This document shows, one piece after another, positions 14,536 to 22,055 of a DNA stretch of 24,209 nucleotides (the first letter of the stretch is position 1; each line of letters starts with the position of its first letter). The stretch is from JBCDBL01 sp039183635. GTDB taxonomy: Bacteria; Pseudomonadota; Alphaproteobacteria; Caulobacterales; Parvularculaceae. The stretch is from contig JBCDBL010000065.1 of the NCBI GenBank assembly GCA_039183635.1, positions 1 to 24,209 on the forward strand. Direction: 5' to 3'. The notes under the pieces were generated by a model. It was not told the DNA's origin and made no database searches. It was given only the letters and a program-made list of their open reading frames with translations. The translations under genes were made by a program, and so were the position numbers.

Positions 14536-15483
14536 ATGTATCAGCGTTTGCCGGCACTCTTCGTCATATCCAGCTTCGCCCTCGCCGCCTGCGGCGGAGG
14601 CGGGAGCTCCATGACGCCGACCACGCCGCCGCCAGGATCCCCGACAAACGAAAGCATAGCCAACTTGACGGTGGACGAGCTGTTCGCAGCGGCGATGTCC
14701 GCCATCAGCTTTAACGTCGACACCGGCAGCGGGGCGCCGTCAAACGTATCCACAACTTCCGTAGGCTTTTCCTCGCCGGCCAGCATTCTCTACAATGCTG
14801 CAGCGGACAGCTTCACTGTAACCTTCGCCTCAGGGGGGGTAAACTTTGAAGAAACCTTCGCATCGGGCGACCGCGTCAGCGCCGATGGCGCTGCATTCCA
14901 GCAATTCGTCTCGAACGGATCGGAATTGTTGTTCATCGATCCGGCGACCATCGTCGCTATCGAGCGCGACAGCGGCGGCGCAATTATCAGTCAATCAACA
15001 CTCGTCTACAGCGCTTTCGGCGCCTGGGCTTCGTCCGGCGCAGCCTCAGCGGACGCAACCCTTGGATACTGGGCGTTCGGCGTTGAAACGGAAACCATGC
15101 CGACGACGGGTACGGCGCAATATGAGGGGCTCGCCATCGGCGCTCTGACTACAGCCGACGCCGTTTACGATATTTCCGGTGGTTTTGGCATCACCGCCGA
15201 TTTCTCCACGGGTGATATCGGCGTAGGCGCAGTCTTTTTGCGGGAAAACGCCCTCGGCGGAAGCGCACCGGAACAATGGCTGGAAATGGTCGGAACAGGC
15301 TCCATCACAAGCGGCGTTTCGTTTTCCGGCACGACATCGGTCGAAACGGATACAAGCTATTCCGGCGCTTTCGAGGGCCAATTCTATGGCCCGGCGGCGG
15401 CCGAAGCCGCCGGCACCTGGAGCCTCGGCAACACGACGGAAACGGCCGTCGGCTCATTCGGTTCAGCAAAACTTGGAAACTAG
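14536..15483 (+). CDS. TbpB-like surface lipoprotein (transferrin-binding-protein-like barrel), probable Slam substrate
   Basis: A 315-residue lipoprotein. The signal peptide ends in the lipobox L-A-A-C, so Cys19 would be lipidated. A Gly/Ser/Pro/Thr-rich tether (G20 to about 37) follows, typical of surface lipoproteins. No Asp at +2 argues against inner-membrane retention. The body is rich in beta-strand-type G/S/T sequence. The C-terminal segment S-G-A-F-E-G-Q-F-Y-G-P-A-A-A-E-A-A-G-T-W (about 276-295) is the hallmark of the TbpB-type beta-barrel domain also found in factor-H-binding protein and other Slam substrates. There is a single lobe, not the two lobes of true TbpB, so the ligand is unknown; iron, heme or a host or environmental protein are possible. 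GAAGG precedes the ATG. It is divergent from the Slam gene, a known arrangement. No TonB-dependent receptor is next to it. Confidence 0.82.
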   Translation: MYQRLPALFVISSFALAACGGGGSSMTPTTPPPGSPTNESIANLTVDELFAAAMSAISFNVDTGSGAPSNVSTTSVGFSSPASILYNAAADSFTVTFASGGVNFEETFASGDRVSADGAAFQQFVSNGSELLFIDPATIVAIERDSGGAIISQSTLVYSAFGAWASSGAASADATLGYWAFGVETETMPTTGTAQYEGLAIGALTTADAVYDISGGFGITADFSTGDIGVGAVFLRENALGGSAPEQWLEMVGTGSITSGVSFSGTTSVETDTSYSGAFEGQFYGPAAAEAAGTWSLGNTTETAVGSFGSAKLGN

Positions 15484-15527
15484 CGCACGTCTCGTTTAAT
15501 TGGATTCACCGGGGCGTGCTGTATAGC

Positions 15528-15543
15528 CGTTTGCCTACAAACG
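15528..15543. terminator. Possible hairpin in the convergent lipoprotein/ruvB gap
   Basis: CGTTTG (15528-15533) and CAAACG (15538-15543) pair around CCTA between two converging genes. A T-run does not follow on either strand, so it is at best an imperfect or bidirectional terminator. Confidence 0.3.
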
Positions 15544-15558
15544 AAAAGATAAACAGAC

Positions 15559-16590
15559 CTAACCCAAAAACGCGCCGCCCTGGTCGGTTGGCTTCGGCGC
15601 GTTTAGACCAAGATGCGTCCAGGCGCGGGCGCCCAGAAGGCGACCCCGGGGGGTGCGTTGGACAAGCCCCTGCTGGATCAAATAAGGCTCAATCACATCC
15701 TCAATCGCGTCACGCGCCTCTGAAAGGGCCGCCGCCAGGGTTTCGACACCCACCGGCCCGCCGCCAAAGTGTTCCGCAATCAAATGAAGATAGCGCCGGT
15801 CCATGGCGTCAAGGCCGAGCCGGTCGACGTCAAGCCGTGTGAGCGCAGCATCTGCAAGATTGCGGGAGATTTTTTCCGCACCCTCGACGGTGGCGAAATC
15901 CCGTACCCGGCGTAACAGACGGCCGGCGATCCGCGGCGTGCCGCGGGCCCGGGCGGCGATCTCCGTAGCTCCGTCCTCGGTCATGCCGGCGCCGAGCAGG
16001 CTGGCGCCCCGTGCGATAATTTTCACAAGGTCGGATACGTCGTAAAATTCAAGCCGAACCGGAATGCCGAACCGGTCGCGCAGGGGCGTCGTTAAAAGCC
16101 CGGACCGCGTGGTGGCGCCCACAAGCGTAAAAGGCGGCAAATCGATTTTTACAGACCGCGCCGCCGGCCCTTCCCCGATAATCAGATCGAGGGCGAAGTC
16201 CTCCATCGCCGGATAGAGAATCTCCTCCACCGCCGGCGAGAGACGGTGAATTTCATCAATGAACAAAACATCCCGGGGCTCAAGATTGGTGAGCAACGCG
16301 GCAAGATCGCCCGCCTTGGCGATCACCGGACCGGAGGTGGCGCGAAACCCGGCCCCAAGTTCATTGGCGATGATCTGGGCGAGCGTTGTTTTGCCGAGAC
16401 CCGGGGGGCCGAACAAAAGCGCATGGTCCATCGCCTCCCCCCGCCGGCGGGCGGCCTCCACGAAAACCCGCAGATTCTCTTTCGCTTTCGGCTGACCGGT
16501 AAAATCGTCGAGACGCTTGGGCCGCAGGGCGGCGTCCATATCCTCCGCCTGGGGCTCCGCAGCGATGATCCTGTCATTGGCCGCCGTCAT
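15559..16590 (-). CDS. ruvB: Holliday junction branch-migration ATPase RuvB
   Basis: A 343-residue AAA+ motor that, as hexameric rings on RuvA, drives branch migration of Holliday junctions. Walker A is GPPGLGKT (61-68). Walker B is D-E-I-H (112-115). The sensor segment GATTRSGLL (158-166) and the arginine-finger region R-D-R-F-G (171-175) are present, followed by the winged-helix C-terminal domain with R-T-P-R-G-R. The length is typical. Its ATG overlaps the ruvA stop as ATGA, so translation is coupled. The lipoprotein gene converges on it from the other side. Confidence 0.98.
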   Translation of the reverse strand: MTAANDRIIAAEPQAEDMDAALRPKRLDDFTGQPKAKENLRVFVEAARRRGEAMDHALLFGPPGLGKTTLAQIIANELGAGFRATSGPVIAKAGDLAALLTNLEPRDVLFIDEIHRLSPAVEEILYPAMEDFALDLIIGEGPAARSVKIDLPPFTLVGATTRSGLLTTPLRDRFGIPVRLEFYDVSDLVKIIARGASLLGAGMTEDGATEIAARARGTPRIAGRLLRRVRDFATVEGAEKISRNLADAALTRLDVDRLGLDAMDRRYLHLIAEHFGGGPVGVETLAAALSEARDAIEDVIEPYLIQQGLVQRTPRGRLLGARAWTHLGLNAPKPTDQGGAFLG

Positions 16591-17213
16591 AGGGCGAGCT
16601 CCTTCAGAGCGGCGGTGACAAGGGCGCCGACGTCGGCGACCGCCCCGCCGCCTGCAACCGCCGCCACCGCCCGGCGCGCATCGACGCCGTCATAGCCAAG
16701 GTTGACAAGCGCCGAGGCCGCATCGGCGCGCGCCGAGGCGCCGGCGTCGACGGGCGCCGCAGCAGCGCCGTTCGCCGCCGGCTTCAGCGTCGCGGCTCCC
16801 ATGGGCGCAACAAAGGCGCCTGCCTTGCCTTTCAACTCCGTCATAATCCGTTCAGCGAGCTTTTTGCCAACCCCATGGGCGCGGGTCACCGCGGCGATAT
16901 CACCATGGGTGATGGCGTCGAACAGGTCCGACGGGGACAGAACGTCGAGAATGGCGAAGGCGTGTTTCGCCCCCACCCCCTGGACCGATTGCAGCGTGAC
17001 GAAGGCGAGGCGCTCGGTTTCCTCATGGAACCCGTAGAGGCGGATATAATCCTCCCGGACGGCGGTTTCGATGGACAGCGCCGCCGCTTCGCCCACGGAC
17101 AGTTTTTCCAATGTGCGCGCACCAGCCTGGACAAGATAGCCGACGCCCGCAACCTCAATCACCGCCGTGTTCTCCCCAAGGCGGGCGACGGTTCCTTTCA
17201 GTGAGCCGATCAT
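16587..17213 (-). CDS. ruvA: Holliday junction DNA-binding protein RuvA
   Basis: A 208-residue protein that binds Holliday junctions as a tetramer and recruits RuvB. The N-terminus M-I-G-S-L-K-G-T-V and the OB-fold segment V-I-E-V-A-G-V-G-Y are standard. The helix-hairpin-helix region includes V-Q-G-V-G-A-K-H-A and A-H-G-V-G-K-K-L-A-E-R-I. An Ala-rich linker (about 130-165) leads to the C-terminal RuvB-binding domain (SALVNLGYDGVDARRAV). The ATG (17211-17213) overlaps the ruvC stop as ATGA. Earlier in-frame starts lie inside ruvC and give no family sequence. Confidence 0.97.
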   Translation of the reverse strand: MIGSLKGTVARLGENTAVIEVAGVGYLVQAGARTLEKLSVGEAAALSIETAVREDYIRLYGFHEETERLAFVTLQSVQGVGAKHAFAILDVLSPSDLFDAITHGDIAAVTRAHGVGKKLAERIMTELKGKAGAFVAPMGAATLKPAANGAAAAPVDAGASARADAASALVNLGYDGVDARRAVAAVAGGGAVADVGALVTAALKELAL

Positions 17214-17719
17214 GCGCTCGCCCTTAAGCGCAGCGCGCGCGCCTGGCGCGCGTGGGCGTGGCAAATGGCGATGGCGAGCGCGTCGGCGGCGTCGGCGCTG
17301 CCGGGCCGCGCGGCCGGCAGCAGGACGCCGACCATGGCCTTGATTGGGGCTTTGTCGGCGTGGCCGACGCCGACGACGGACTTTTTCACCTCGTTGGGCG
17401 CATATTCGGCCACCGGCAAGCCGGCGAGGGCCGGCGCGAGCAGCGCCGCGCCCCTGGCCTGACCCAGCACCAGCGCGGAAGCCGGATTGGCGTTCACGAA
17501 TGTTTTCTCCACCGCCGCCTCCGCCGGACCATGCGCGGCGATGATTTCCTCAAGCCCGCGCAGAATATCGCACAACCTGTCCGCCAGCGGACGGTCCGCC
17601 GCGATCGCGAGCGCCCCGCAGGCGACATAGGACAAGCGCGTCCCCGCGCGCTCCACCACGCCCCAGCCGGTGCGCCGCAGCCCGGGGTCGACGCCGAGAA
17701 TGCGAATCGTCTCGTTCAT
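17210..17719 (-). CDS. ruvC: Holliday junction endonuclease RuvC
   Basis: A 169-residue resolvase that cuts Holliday junctions symmetrically as a dimer. The four catalytic acids are visible: Asp11 (LGVDPG), Glu71 (VEKTF), Asp143 and Asp146 (SADAADALAIAICHAH), matching the E. coli set D7, E66, D138 and D141. The ATG at 17717-17719 is chosen by family length; a longer frame to 17812 would add 31 unrelated residues crossing the LexA box. It is the first gene of ruvC-ruvA-ruvB, all linked by 4-base overlaps. A LexA operator 38 bases upstream implies SOS induction. Confidence 0.97.
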   Translation of the reverse strand: MNETIRILGVDPGLRRTGWGVVERAGTRLSYVACGALAIAADRPLADRLCDILRGLEEIIAAHGPAEAAVEKTFVNANPASALVLGQARGAALLAPALAGLPVAEYAPNEVKKSVVGVGHADKAPIKAMVGVLLPAARPGSADAADALAIAICHAHARQARALRLRASA

Positions 17720-17756
17720 GGGCGCGGAGCATAGACTGCGTCGGATCGAAGGGAAA

Positions 17757-17771
17757 GAACAAGCGGAGAAC
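17757..17771 (-). promoter_or_regulatory. LexA (SOS) operator upstream of ruvCAB
   Basis: Read toward ruvC the sequence is GTTC-TCCGCTT-GTTC, an exact match to the alphaproteobacterial LexA box GTTC-N7-GTTC. On the plus strand it is GAAC (17757-17760), seven bases, GAAC (17768-17771). A TATGAT (complement of 17777-17782) just upstream could be the -10 element, so LexA would block the promoter or early transcription. No well-spaced -35 was found. Confidence 0.8.
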
Positions 17772-17847
17772 AAAAAATCATAACCTCCCCATAACCGACA
17801 ATCCCACCGCACACAGGGATCTTCGGATGCGGGTGCGATGCAGTGCG

Positions 17848-18948
17848 TTACTCCGCCCGCCCCTGCGCCTTCACTTCCGCGGCGATGCGCTGATCCGGAG
17901 AAAGACGTTCGCCGAGGGCCTCCTTCAAGGCCGTGCGTTCAGCGACGGCCTGGGGGTCGGCGGCGGGGTCGTTGCGCAGGGCGCGGGAAACCCATTCATA
18001 GGCCGCCGCATCGTCCTGGGCGACCCCGCGGCCCTGGGCGAGAACGACGGCGTACAGAAACTGGCCTTCGGGATCACCGGCGGCCGCTGCCTTGGCGAAC
18101 CAATCTGCAGCGCCGTCAAAGGACTGGGCGGCCCCGCGGCCCTGATACGTCAACAGGCCCATCGCCGTCAGCGCTTCGGTGACATTTTGCTCCGCCGCCT
18201 TGCCCATCCAATACGCCGCCTCGTCGGGATTGGCCGGCCCGCCGAGGCCGGAGTCATACAGCAAAGCGAGATTATACTGTGCGTCTGGATGGCCCTGTTC
18301 CGCCGCAGCGAGAAACCAGCGCGACGCCTCAGGGTAGTCCTGTTGACGACCGCGCCCGATAAGGTAAGCGACAGCGAGATTGTGCTGGGCTTCCCGATCG
18401 CCGGAGGCGGCGGCCGGAGCGAACCAGTCAGCGGCGCGCGCAGGGTCCGGGTCCACCCCGTCCCCGTCAAGATACATGAACGCAAGGCGCAATTGCGCCT
18501 GGAGATGCCCCTGCTCGGCGGCGAGTGCGAACCAGTCGGCCGCCCGGCGCAAATCTTTTTGAACATCCCCGCCCGCATAGGCAAGCTCGCCCAGGGCGTA
18601 TTGCGCATCCGCCTGTCCCTGCTCTGCGGAGGCGGCGTAGAGCTCAATCGCACGGACGATGTTTTTCGGCGCGCCTTCGCCATTTGCAAACATGCGGCCT
18701 AAAAGATACTGGGCGTTCCCATTGCCAGACGCAGCCAGCGGTTGCAGCGCCGCATACGCCTCCTCAAAACGCCCGGCGCGGTAGGCGAACGCCGCACTTT
18801 CGTACGATGCGTCGGCTCCCGCTTCTACGGGCGCGGCCGCTTGTGACGGCAAGCGCAGTTGCGGGGTTTGGGCCGATGCGGCGCTTGTGAACAAAATCGC
18901 CGCGGTTGTGATGATCAGTTGTCGCGTCACGGCATGTCGCCCTTTCAT
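17848..18948 (-). CDS. Exported Sel1-repeat (TPR-like) protein
   Basis: A 366-residue protein with a signal peptide (M-K-G-R-H-A-V-T-R-Q then I-I-T-T-A-A-I-L-F-T-S-A-A-S-A-Q), so it is probably periplasmic. After a short linker about seven Sel1-like repeats of about 36 residues follow, each built on A-x-A-Q-Y-x-L-G-x-x-Y-x-x-G-x-G with a following A-x-x-W-F-x-x-A-A-E-Q-G; examples are GNAQYLLGRMFANGEG and PDAQYNLALLYDSGLGG. Such arrays are protein-protein scaffolds in signalling or envelope functions; the partner cannot be told. The ATG at 18946-18948 is preferred over a GTG at 19008 because it opens the signal peptide. The gene is on its own, 128 bases upstream of ruvC on the same strand. 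Confidence 0.88.
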   Translation of the reverse strand: MKGRHAVTRQLIITTAAILFTSAASAQTPQLRLPSQAAAPVEAGADASYESAAFAYRAGRFEEAYAALQPLAASGNGNAQYLLGRMFANGEGAPKNIVRAIELYAASAEQGQADAQYALGELAYAGGDVQKDLRRAADWFALAAEQGHLQAQLRLAFMYLDGDGVDPDPARAADWFAPAAASGDREAQHNLAVAYLIGRGRQQDYPEASRWFLAAAEQGHPDAQYNLALLYDSGLGGPANPDEAAYWMGKAAEQNVTEALTAMGLLTYQGRGAAQSFDGAADWFAKAAAAGDPEGQFLYAVVLAQGRGVAQDDAAAYEWVSRALRNDPAADPQAVAERTALKEALGERLSPDQRIAAEVKAQGRAE

Positions 18949-19044
18949 GGGGGCCCTTTCCCTTAGCTTTGCTCGGTTCTTTAAAACGTTTTTAGGCGAC
19001 TTGAACACCGGTTCACCGTCTGGATGCGCCTAAAACCCAAGGCT

Positions 19045-19085
19045 TAGAGCAATGGAGCGATCCACATTAAAATCACATTGCTTTA
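19045..19085. repeat. Small palindromic repeat, copy B
   Basis: The arms TAGAGCAATG (19045-19054) and CATTGCTTTA (19076-19085) are complementary at 9 of 10 positions around a 21-base centre. The arm start TAGAGCA and the centre (TCCACATTAAA here, TCCGATTAAAT in copy A) resemble copy A at 253-297. It lies between thiE and the Sel1-repeat gene. Confidence 0.5.
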
Positions 19086-19103
19086 GTATGTCGATTCTTC
19101 ACC

Positions 19104-19124
19104 CCTGCGTACAGCCTATGCAGG
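19104..19124. other. Hairpin downstream of thiE
   Basis: CCTGCGTA and TATGCAGG pair (seven Watson-Crick pairs and one G-T) around a five-base loop, 43 bases beyond the thiE stop. No T-run follows on the thiE strand, so it may protect the 3' end of the operon transcript but is not a classical terminator. Confidence 0.35.
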
Positions 19125-19167
19125 TATCGCGCAAACGCGCATTTGCCTGGAACAGGGCGCGGCGCTG

Positions 19168-19827
19168 TCAAATCGCTTGAAGGGCGGCGTTGATCTGTTC
19201 AACGCCCGCAGCGGGCCCATCAGGGTGGGTCCACACGCCGCTGGAAACTGCGACAAAATCTGCACCTGCGTTTGAAAGCTCGCCGCAATTTTCCGCCGTC
19301 ACGCCGCCAATCGCAACGCTGGGGACCACGAACAGCTCCGACCACCAGGTTAAAATCTCCGGCGTCGCCGCCGCGCTTGGGGTCTTGGTGGCCGTTGGAA
19401 AAAACGCGCCGAAAGCCACATAGTCCGCCCCCGCCTCGCCCGCCACCATCGCCAGATGCCGGGAGGCGTGACACGTGACGCCGATGACGGCGTCTTCCCC
19501 CAACAGCGCTCTCGCCTCAGCATAGGGCGCGTCGCCCTGGCCGATATGGACGCCCTCCGCGCCGGCCTGTTGGGCGAGGTCCGGCCTGTCGTTGATGAGA
19601 AGCGGGATCTCCCGCGGCGCCGTCACCCCATGGCAAGCCGCCGCAACGGCAAGGACATGATCGTCCGGCGCCGCAACGCCGTCAGCAGACTTCAACCGCA
19701 CCTGCAGGCAGGCGACGTCCCCGGCGTCAAGGACGCTCTCAAACGCATCGGCGAAACCTTTCGCATCCTCAACAATCGGCGGAGTGATGAGATAGAGGCG
19801 ACACCGGTCCGGCGCATCTTCGGTCAT
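19168..19827 (-). CDS. thiE: Thiamine phosphate synthase family protein (ThiE)
   Basis: A 219-residue TIM barrel that joins the pyrimidine and thiazole phosphates to make thiamine phosphate. The family segments L-Q-V-R-L-K (41-46), L-I-N-D-R-P-D-L-A (77-85), G-V-H-I-G-Q-G-D (92-99), G-A-D-Y-V-A-F-G-A-F-F-P-T and A-I-G-G-V-T are present. It is a divergent member: the canonical STHT-like segment reads G-V-T-C-H-A-S. It is the last gene of the glycolytic operon and its ATG overlaps the aminotransferase stop as ATGA. No other thiamine genes are nearby, so a related activity remains possible. No TPP riboswitch was found directly upstream, as expected for an internal operon gene. Confidence 0.85.
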   Translation of the reverse strand: MTEDAPDRCRLYLITPPIVEDAKGFADAFESVLDAGDVACLQVRLKSADGVAAPDDHVLAVAAACHGVTAPREIPLLINDRPDLAQQAGAEGVHIGQGDAPYAEARALLGEDAVIGVTCHASRHLAMVAGEAGADYVAFGAFFPTATKTPSAAATPEILTWWSELFVVPSVAIGGVTAENCGELSNAGADFVAVSSGVWTHPDGPAAGVEQINAALQAI

Positions 19828-21002
19828 GCGGTATAGGCTTTCAACCGCTCCGCCGCGACACGCAGAGTTTCTGCGGATTTACAGAAACAAAACCGCACAT
19901 AATTTGTCGGGGCTTCAGCCGCCGAAACGCTGTAAAATGCGCTGACCGGCACGGCCGCCACCTTGGCGTTGCGGGTGATCTCCTCGCAAAACTCCGCATC
20001 CGTCCCGACATAGCCGATGGCGGAGATGTCGACGGTCAGGAAATACGTCCCCGCCGACGCCGCAACGGCGAACCCCGCCTCCTTCAAGCCCGCCGTCAGA
20101 ATGTCCCGCCGCTCCTGCATGTCGTAGGCGAGGCCCTGGAAATATCCGTCGGATTTATGAAGACCGTAGGCGACGGCGGCCTGAAGCGCCGGGGGCGTCG
20201 TAAAGGTGAGGAACTGATGGGCTTTAGCGACAACGGCGATGACGTCCGGCGCGCCCACCACATAGCCCACCTTCCAGCCGGTTAGAGAAAACGTCTTGCC
20301 CGCGGACCCGATGCGCACGCACCTTTCATCCATGCCGGGCAATGTCATCAAAGGCCTGTGCGTCGCGCCGTCGAACACAATGTGTTCATACACCTCGTCG
20401 CATATAACGTAAGCGTCGTTTTCCTCCACAAGGCCTGCGAGAAACGCAAGATCGTCATCACTGAGAACAGCCCCCGTCGGATTGTGGGGCGTGTTGATCG
20501 CAATCAGTTTGGTTTTCGGCCCGAAGGCTTGCGCAAGGCGCTCCCGCGGCAGCGTCCACCCAGCCGCCGGACCCGGCGGCTGCATCGAGACATAGACGGC
20601 GCGCGCGCCGGCGGCCTCAATCATGGCGAGGTAGCTGTCGTAAAACGGCTCGATCAGGATCACTTCGTCCCCGGGCTGAAGAAACGCCAGGAACGCCGCC
20701 GCCAACGCCTCCGTCGCGCCGGAGGTGACAAGCGTTTGCCGGGACCAGTCGATGTCGAGGCCGTAAAACCGTTTTTCATGGTCCGCCACCGCCTGGCGCA
20801 GCTCCGGCAGGCCGGCCATGAGCGGGTACTGATTGGGCCCGTCCCGAAGGGCCGCCCCGGCGCGCTCCCGGATATCAACCGGCCCGTCTTCGTCGGGAAA
20901 CCCCTGGCCGAGATTTATCGCGCCTTCCGCCTGGGCGAGGCGCGACATGGTCTCGAAGATCGTCGTCGACCGGGCGGCGAAGACGGGGTTGAAGGCGCGC
21001 AT
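19824..21002 (-). CDS. PLP-dependent class I/II aminotransferase (kynurenine/glutamine-transaminase-like)
   Basis: A 392-residue fold-type I aminotransferase. The substrate-loop motif I-N-L-G-Q-G-F-P-D (29-37) is typical of the kynurenine aminotransferase/glutamine transaminase K and methionine aminotransferase (YbdL) group. PLP contacts are visible: P-H-N-P-T-G with Asn174, C-D-E-V-Y with Asp202, and the Schiff-base Lys236 in GSAGKTFSLTGWK. A C-terminal N-Y-V-R-F-C-F contains the carboxylate-binding Arg. The exact substrate cannot be read from sequence. The ATG at 21000-21002 lies 17 bases after the fba stop; an upstream open frame overlaps fba and has no family content. The ribosome-binding site is weak, suggesting coupling to fba translation. 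Confidence 0.9.
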   Translation of the reverse strand: MRAFNPVFAARSTTIFETMSRLAQAEGAINLGQGFPDEDGPVDIRERAGAALRDGPNQYPLMAGLPELRQAVADHEKRFYGLDIDWSRQTLVTSGATEALAAAFLAFLQPGDEVILIEPFYDSYLAMIEAAGARAVYVSMQPPGPAAGWTLPRERLAQAFGPKTKLIAINTPHNPTGAVLSDDDLAFLAGLVEENDAYVICDEVYEHIVFDGATHRPLMTLPGMDERCVRIGSAGKTFSLTGWKVGYVVGAPDVIAVVAKAHQFLTFTTPPALQAAVAYGLHKSDGYFQGLAYDMQERRDILTAGLKEAGFAVAASAGTYFLTVDISAIGYVGTDAEFCEEITRNAKVAAVPVSAFYSVSAAEAPTNYVRFCFCKSAETLRVAAERLKAYTA

Positions 21003-21019
21003 GGTCCGTGTAAGGCGGC

Positions 21020-22051
21020 TTACGCCGCCTCTTTGTCCTTCGACCATTGCCCAAGCTGCGCGAGGCCGTTCATCTTGGCGCGGTGGGCGAAGGCGGCTTG
21101 CGCGGCGGGAACGTTCTCCGCTTTGCCGCTCCAGGCTTTCAAGGGCGCGGCCTGCAACGCGCGGCCGTAGGAGAAGGACAGCCCCCAGGGCATGTCGTAG
21201 GCCGCGTTCATGGCGTTCAGGTGCGCCGTCGCCTCCTCGTCGGACTGACCGCCGGACAGGAACACGATGCCCGGCAAGCCGGCCGGCACAGAGGCGCGGA
21301 AGCATTTCACGGTTTTTTCCGCAATTTCTTCAACGCCAGCCTGGCGATCGGACTTTTTGCCGGCGATCACCATGTTCGGTTTCAGGATGGTTCCTTCCAG
21401 CGCCACGCGTTGCTCGTAAAGCTCCTCAAACAAAAGGCGCAGCGTCATTTCCGTCACCTCATAGCAGCGGTCAATGTCGTGATCGCCGTCCATCAACACC
21501 TCAGGCTCGACGATGGGTACGATCTCCGCCTCCTGACAAAGCGCCGCATACCGCGCCAGGGCATGGGCGTTGGCCTTAAGGCACGTGTAGGACGGCATGG
21601 CCGTATCGCCGCCGCGGCCGATATCGATCACCGCCCGCCATTTCGCAAAGCGCGCGCCAAGCTCGTAATATTCCGCCAACCGTTCCCGGAGGCCGTCAAG
21701 CCCTTCGGTCACTTTTTCGCCTGCAAAAGCCGTGAAGTCTTTCGCGCCCTTGTCCACCTTGATGCCGGGGATGGAGCCTGCATCCTGAATAAGCTTCACA
21801 AGCGGCGTGCCGTCGGCGGCGTTTTGCCGGATGGTTTCGTCGAACAGGATGACGCCGGAAATATGATCTTTCATCGCCTGCTCGGTGCGGAACAGCATCT
21901 CCCGATAATCCCGGCGATTGTCCTCCGTGGACTCCACATTGATAGAGTCGAACCGCTTTTTAATCGTGCCGGAGGATTCGTCCGCCGCCAGAATGCCTTT
22001 GCCCGGCGCGACCATCGCCACGGCCACTTTGTTAAGTGCGTCCAAGTTCAT
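21020..22051 (-). CDS. Class I fructose-bisphosphate aldolase
   Basis: A 343-residue Schiff-base aldolase that splits fructose 1,6-bisphosphate to dihydroxyacetone phosphate and glyceraldehyde 3-phosphate in glycolysis, or the reverse in gluconeogenesis. The motif GKGILAADESSGTIKKRF (residues 17-34) and the Schiff-base Lys224 in EGTILKPNMV are diagnostic of the eukaryote-like class I family, not the metal-dependent class II enzyme. V-F-L-S-G-G-Q-S and W-G-L-S-F-S-Y-G-R-A-L-Q follow as expected. The ATG lies 4 bases after the pgk stop, with GGGAG inside the end of pgk, so the genes are co-transcribed. Confidence 0.96.
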   Translation of the reverse strand: MNLDALNKVAVAMVAPGKGILAADESSGTIKKRFDSINVESTEDNRRDYREMLFRTEQAMKDHISGVILFDETIRQNAADGTPLVKLIQDAGSIPGIKVDKGAKDFTAFAGEKVTEGLDGLRERLAEYYELGARFAKWRAVIDIGRGGDTAMPSYTCLKANAHALARYAALCQEAEIVPIVEPEVLMDGDHDIDRCYEVTEMTLRLLFEELYEQRVALEGTILKPNMVIAGKKSDRQAGVEEIAEKTVKCFRASVPAGLPGIVFLSGGQSDEEATAHLNAMNAAYDMPWGLSFSYGRALQAAPLKAWSGKAENVPAAQAAFAHRAKMNGLAQLGQWSKDKEAA

Positions 22052-22055
22052 CCCG

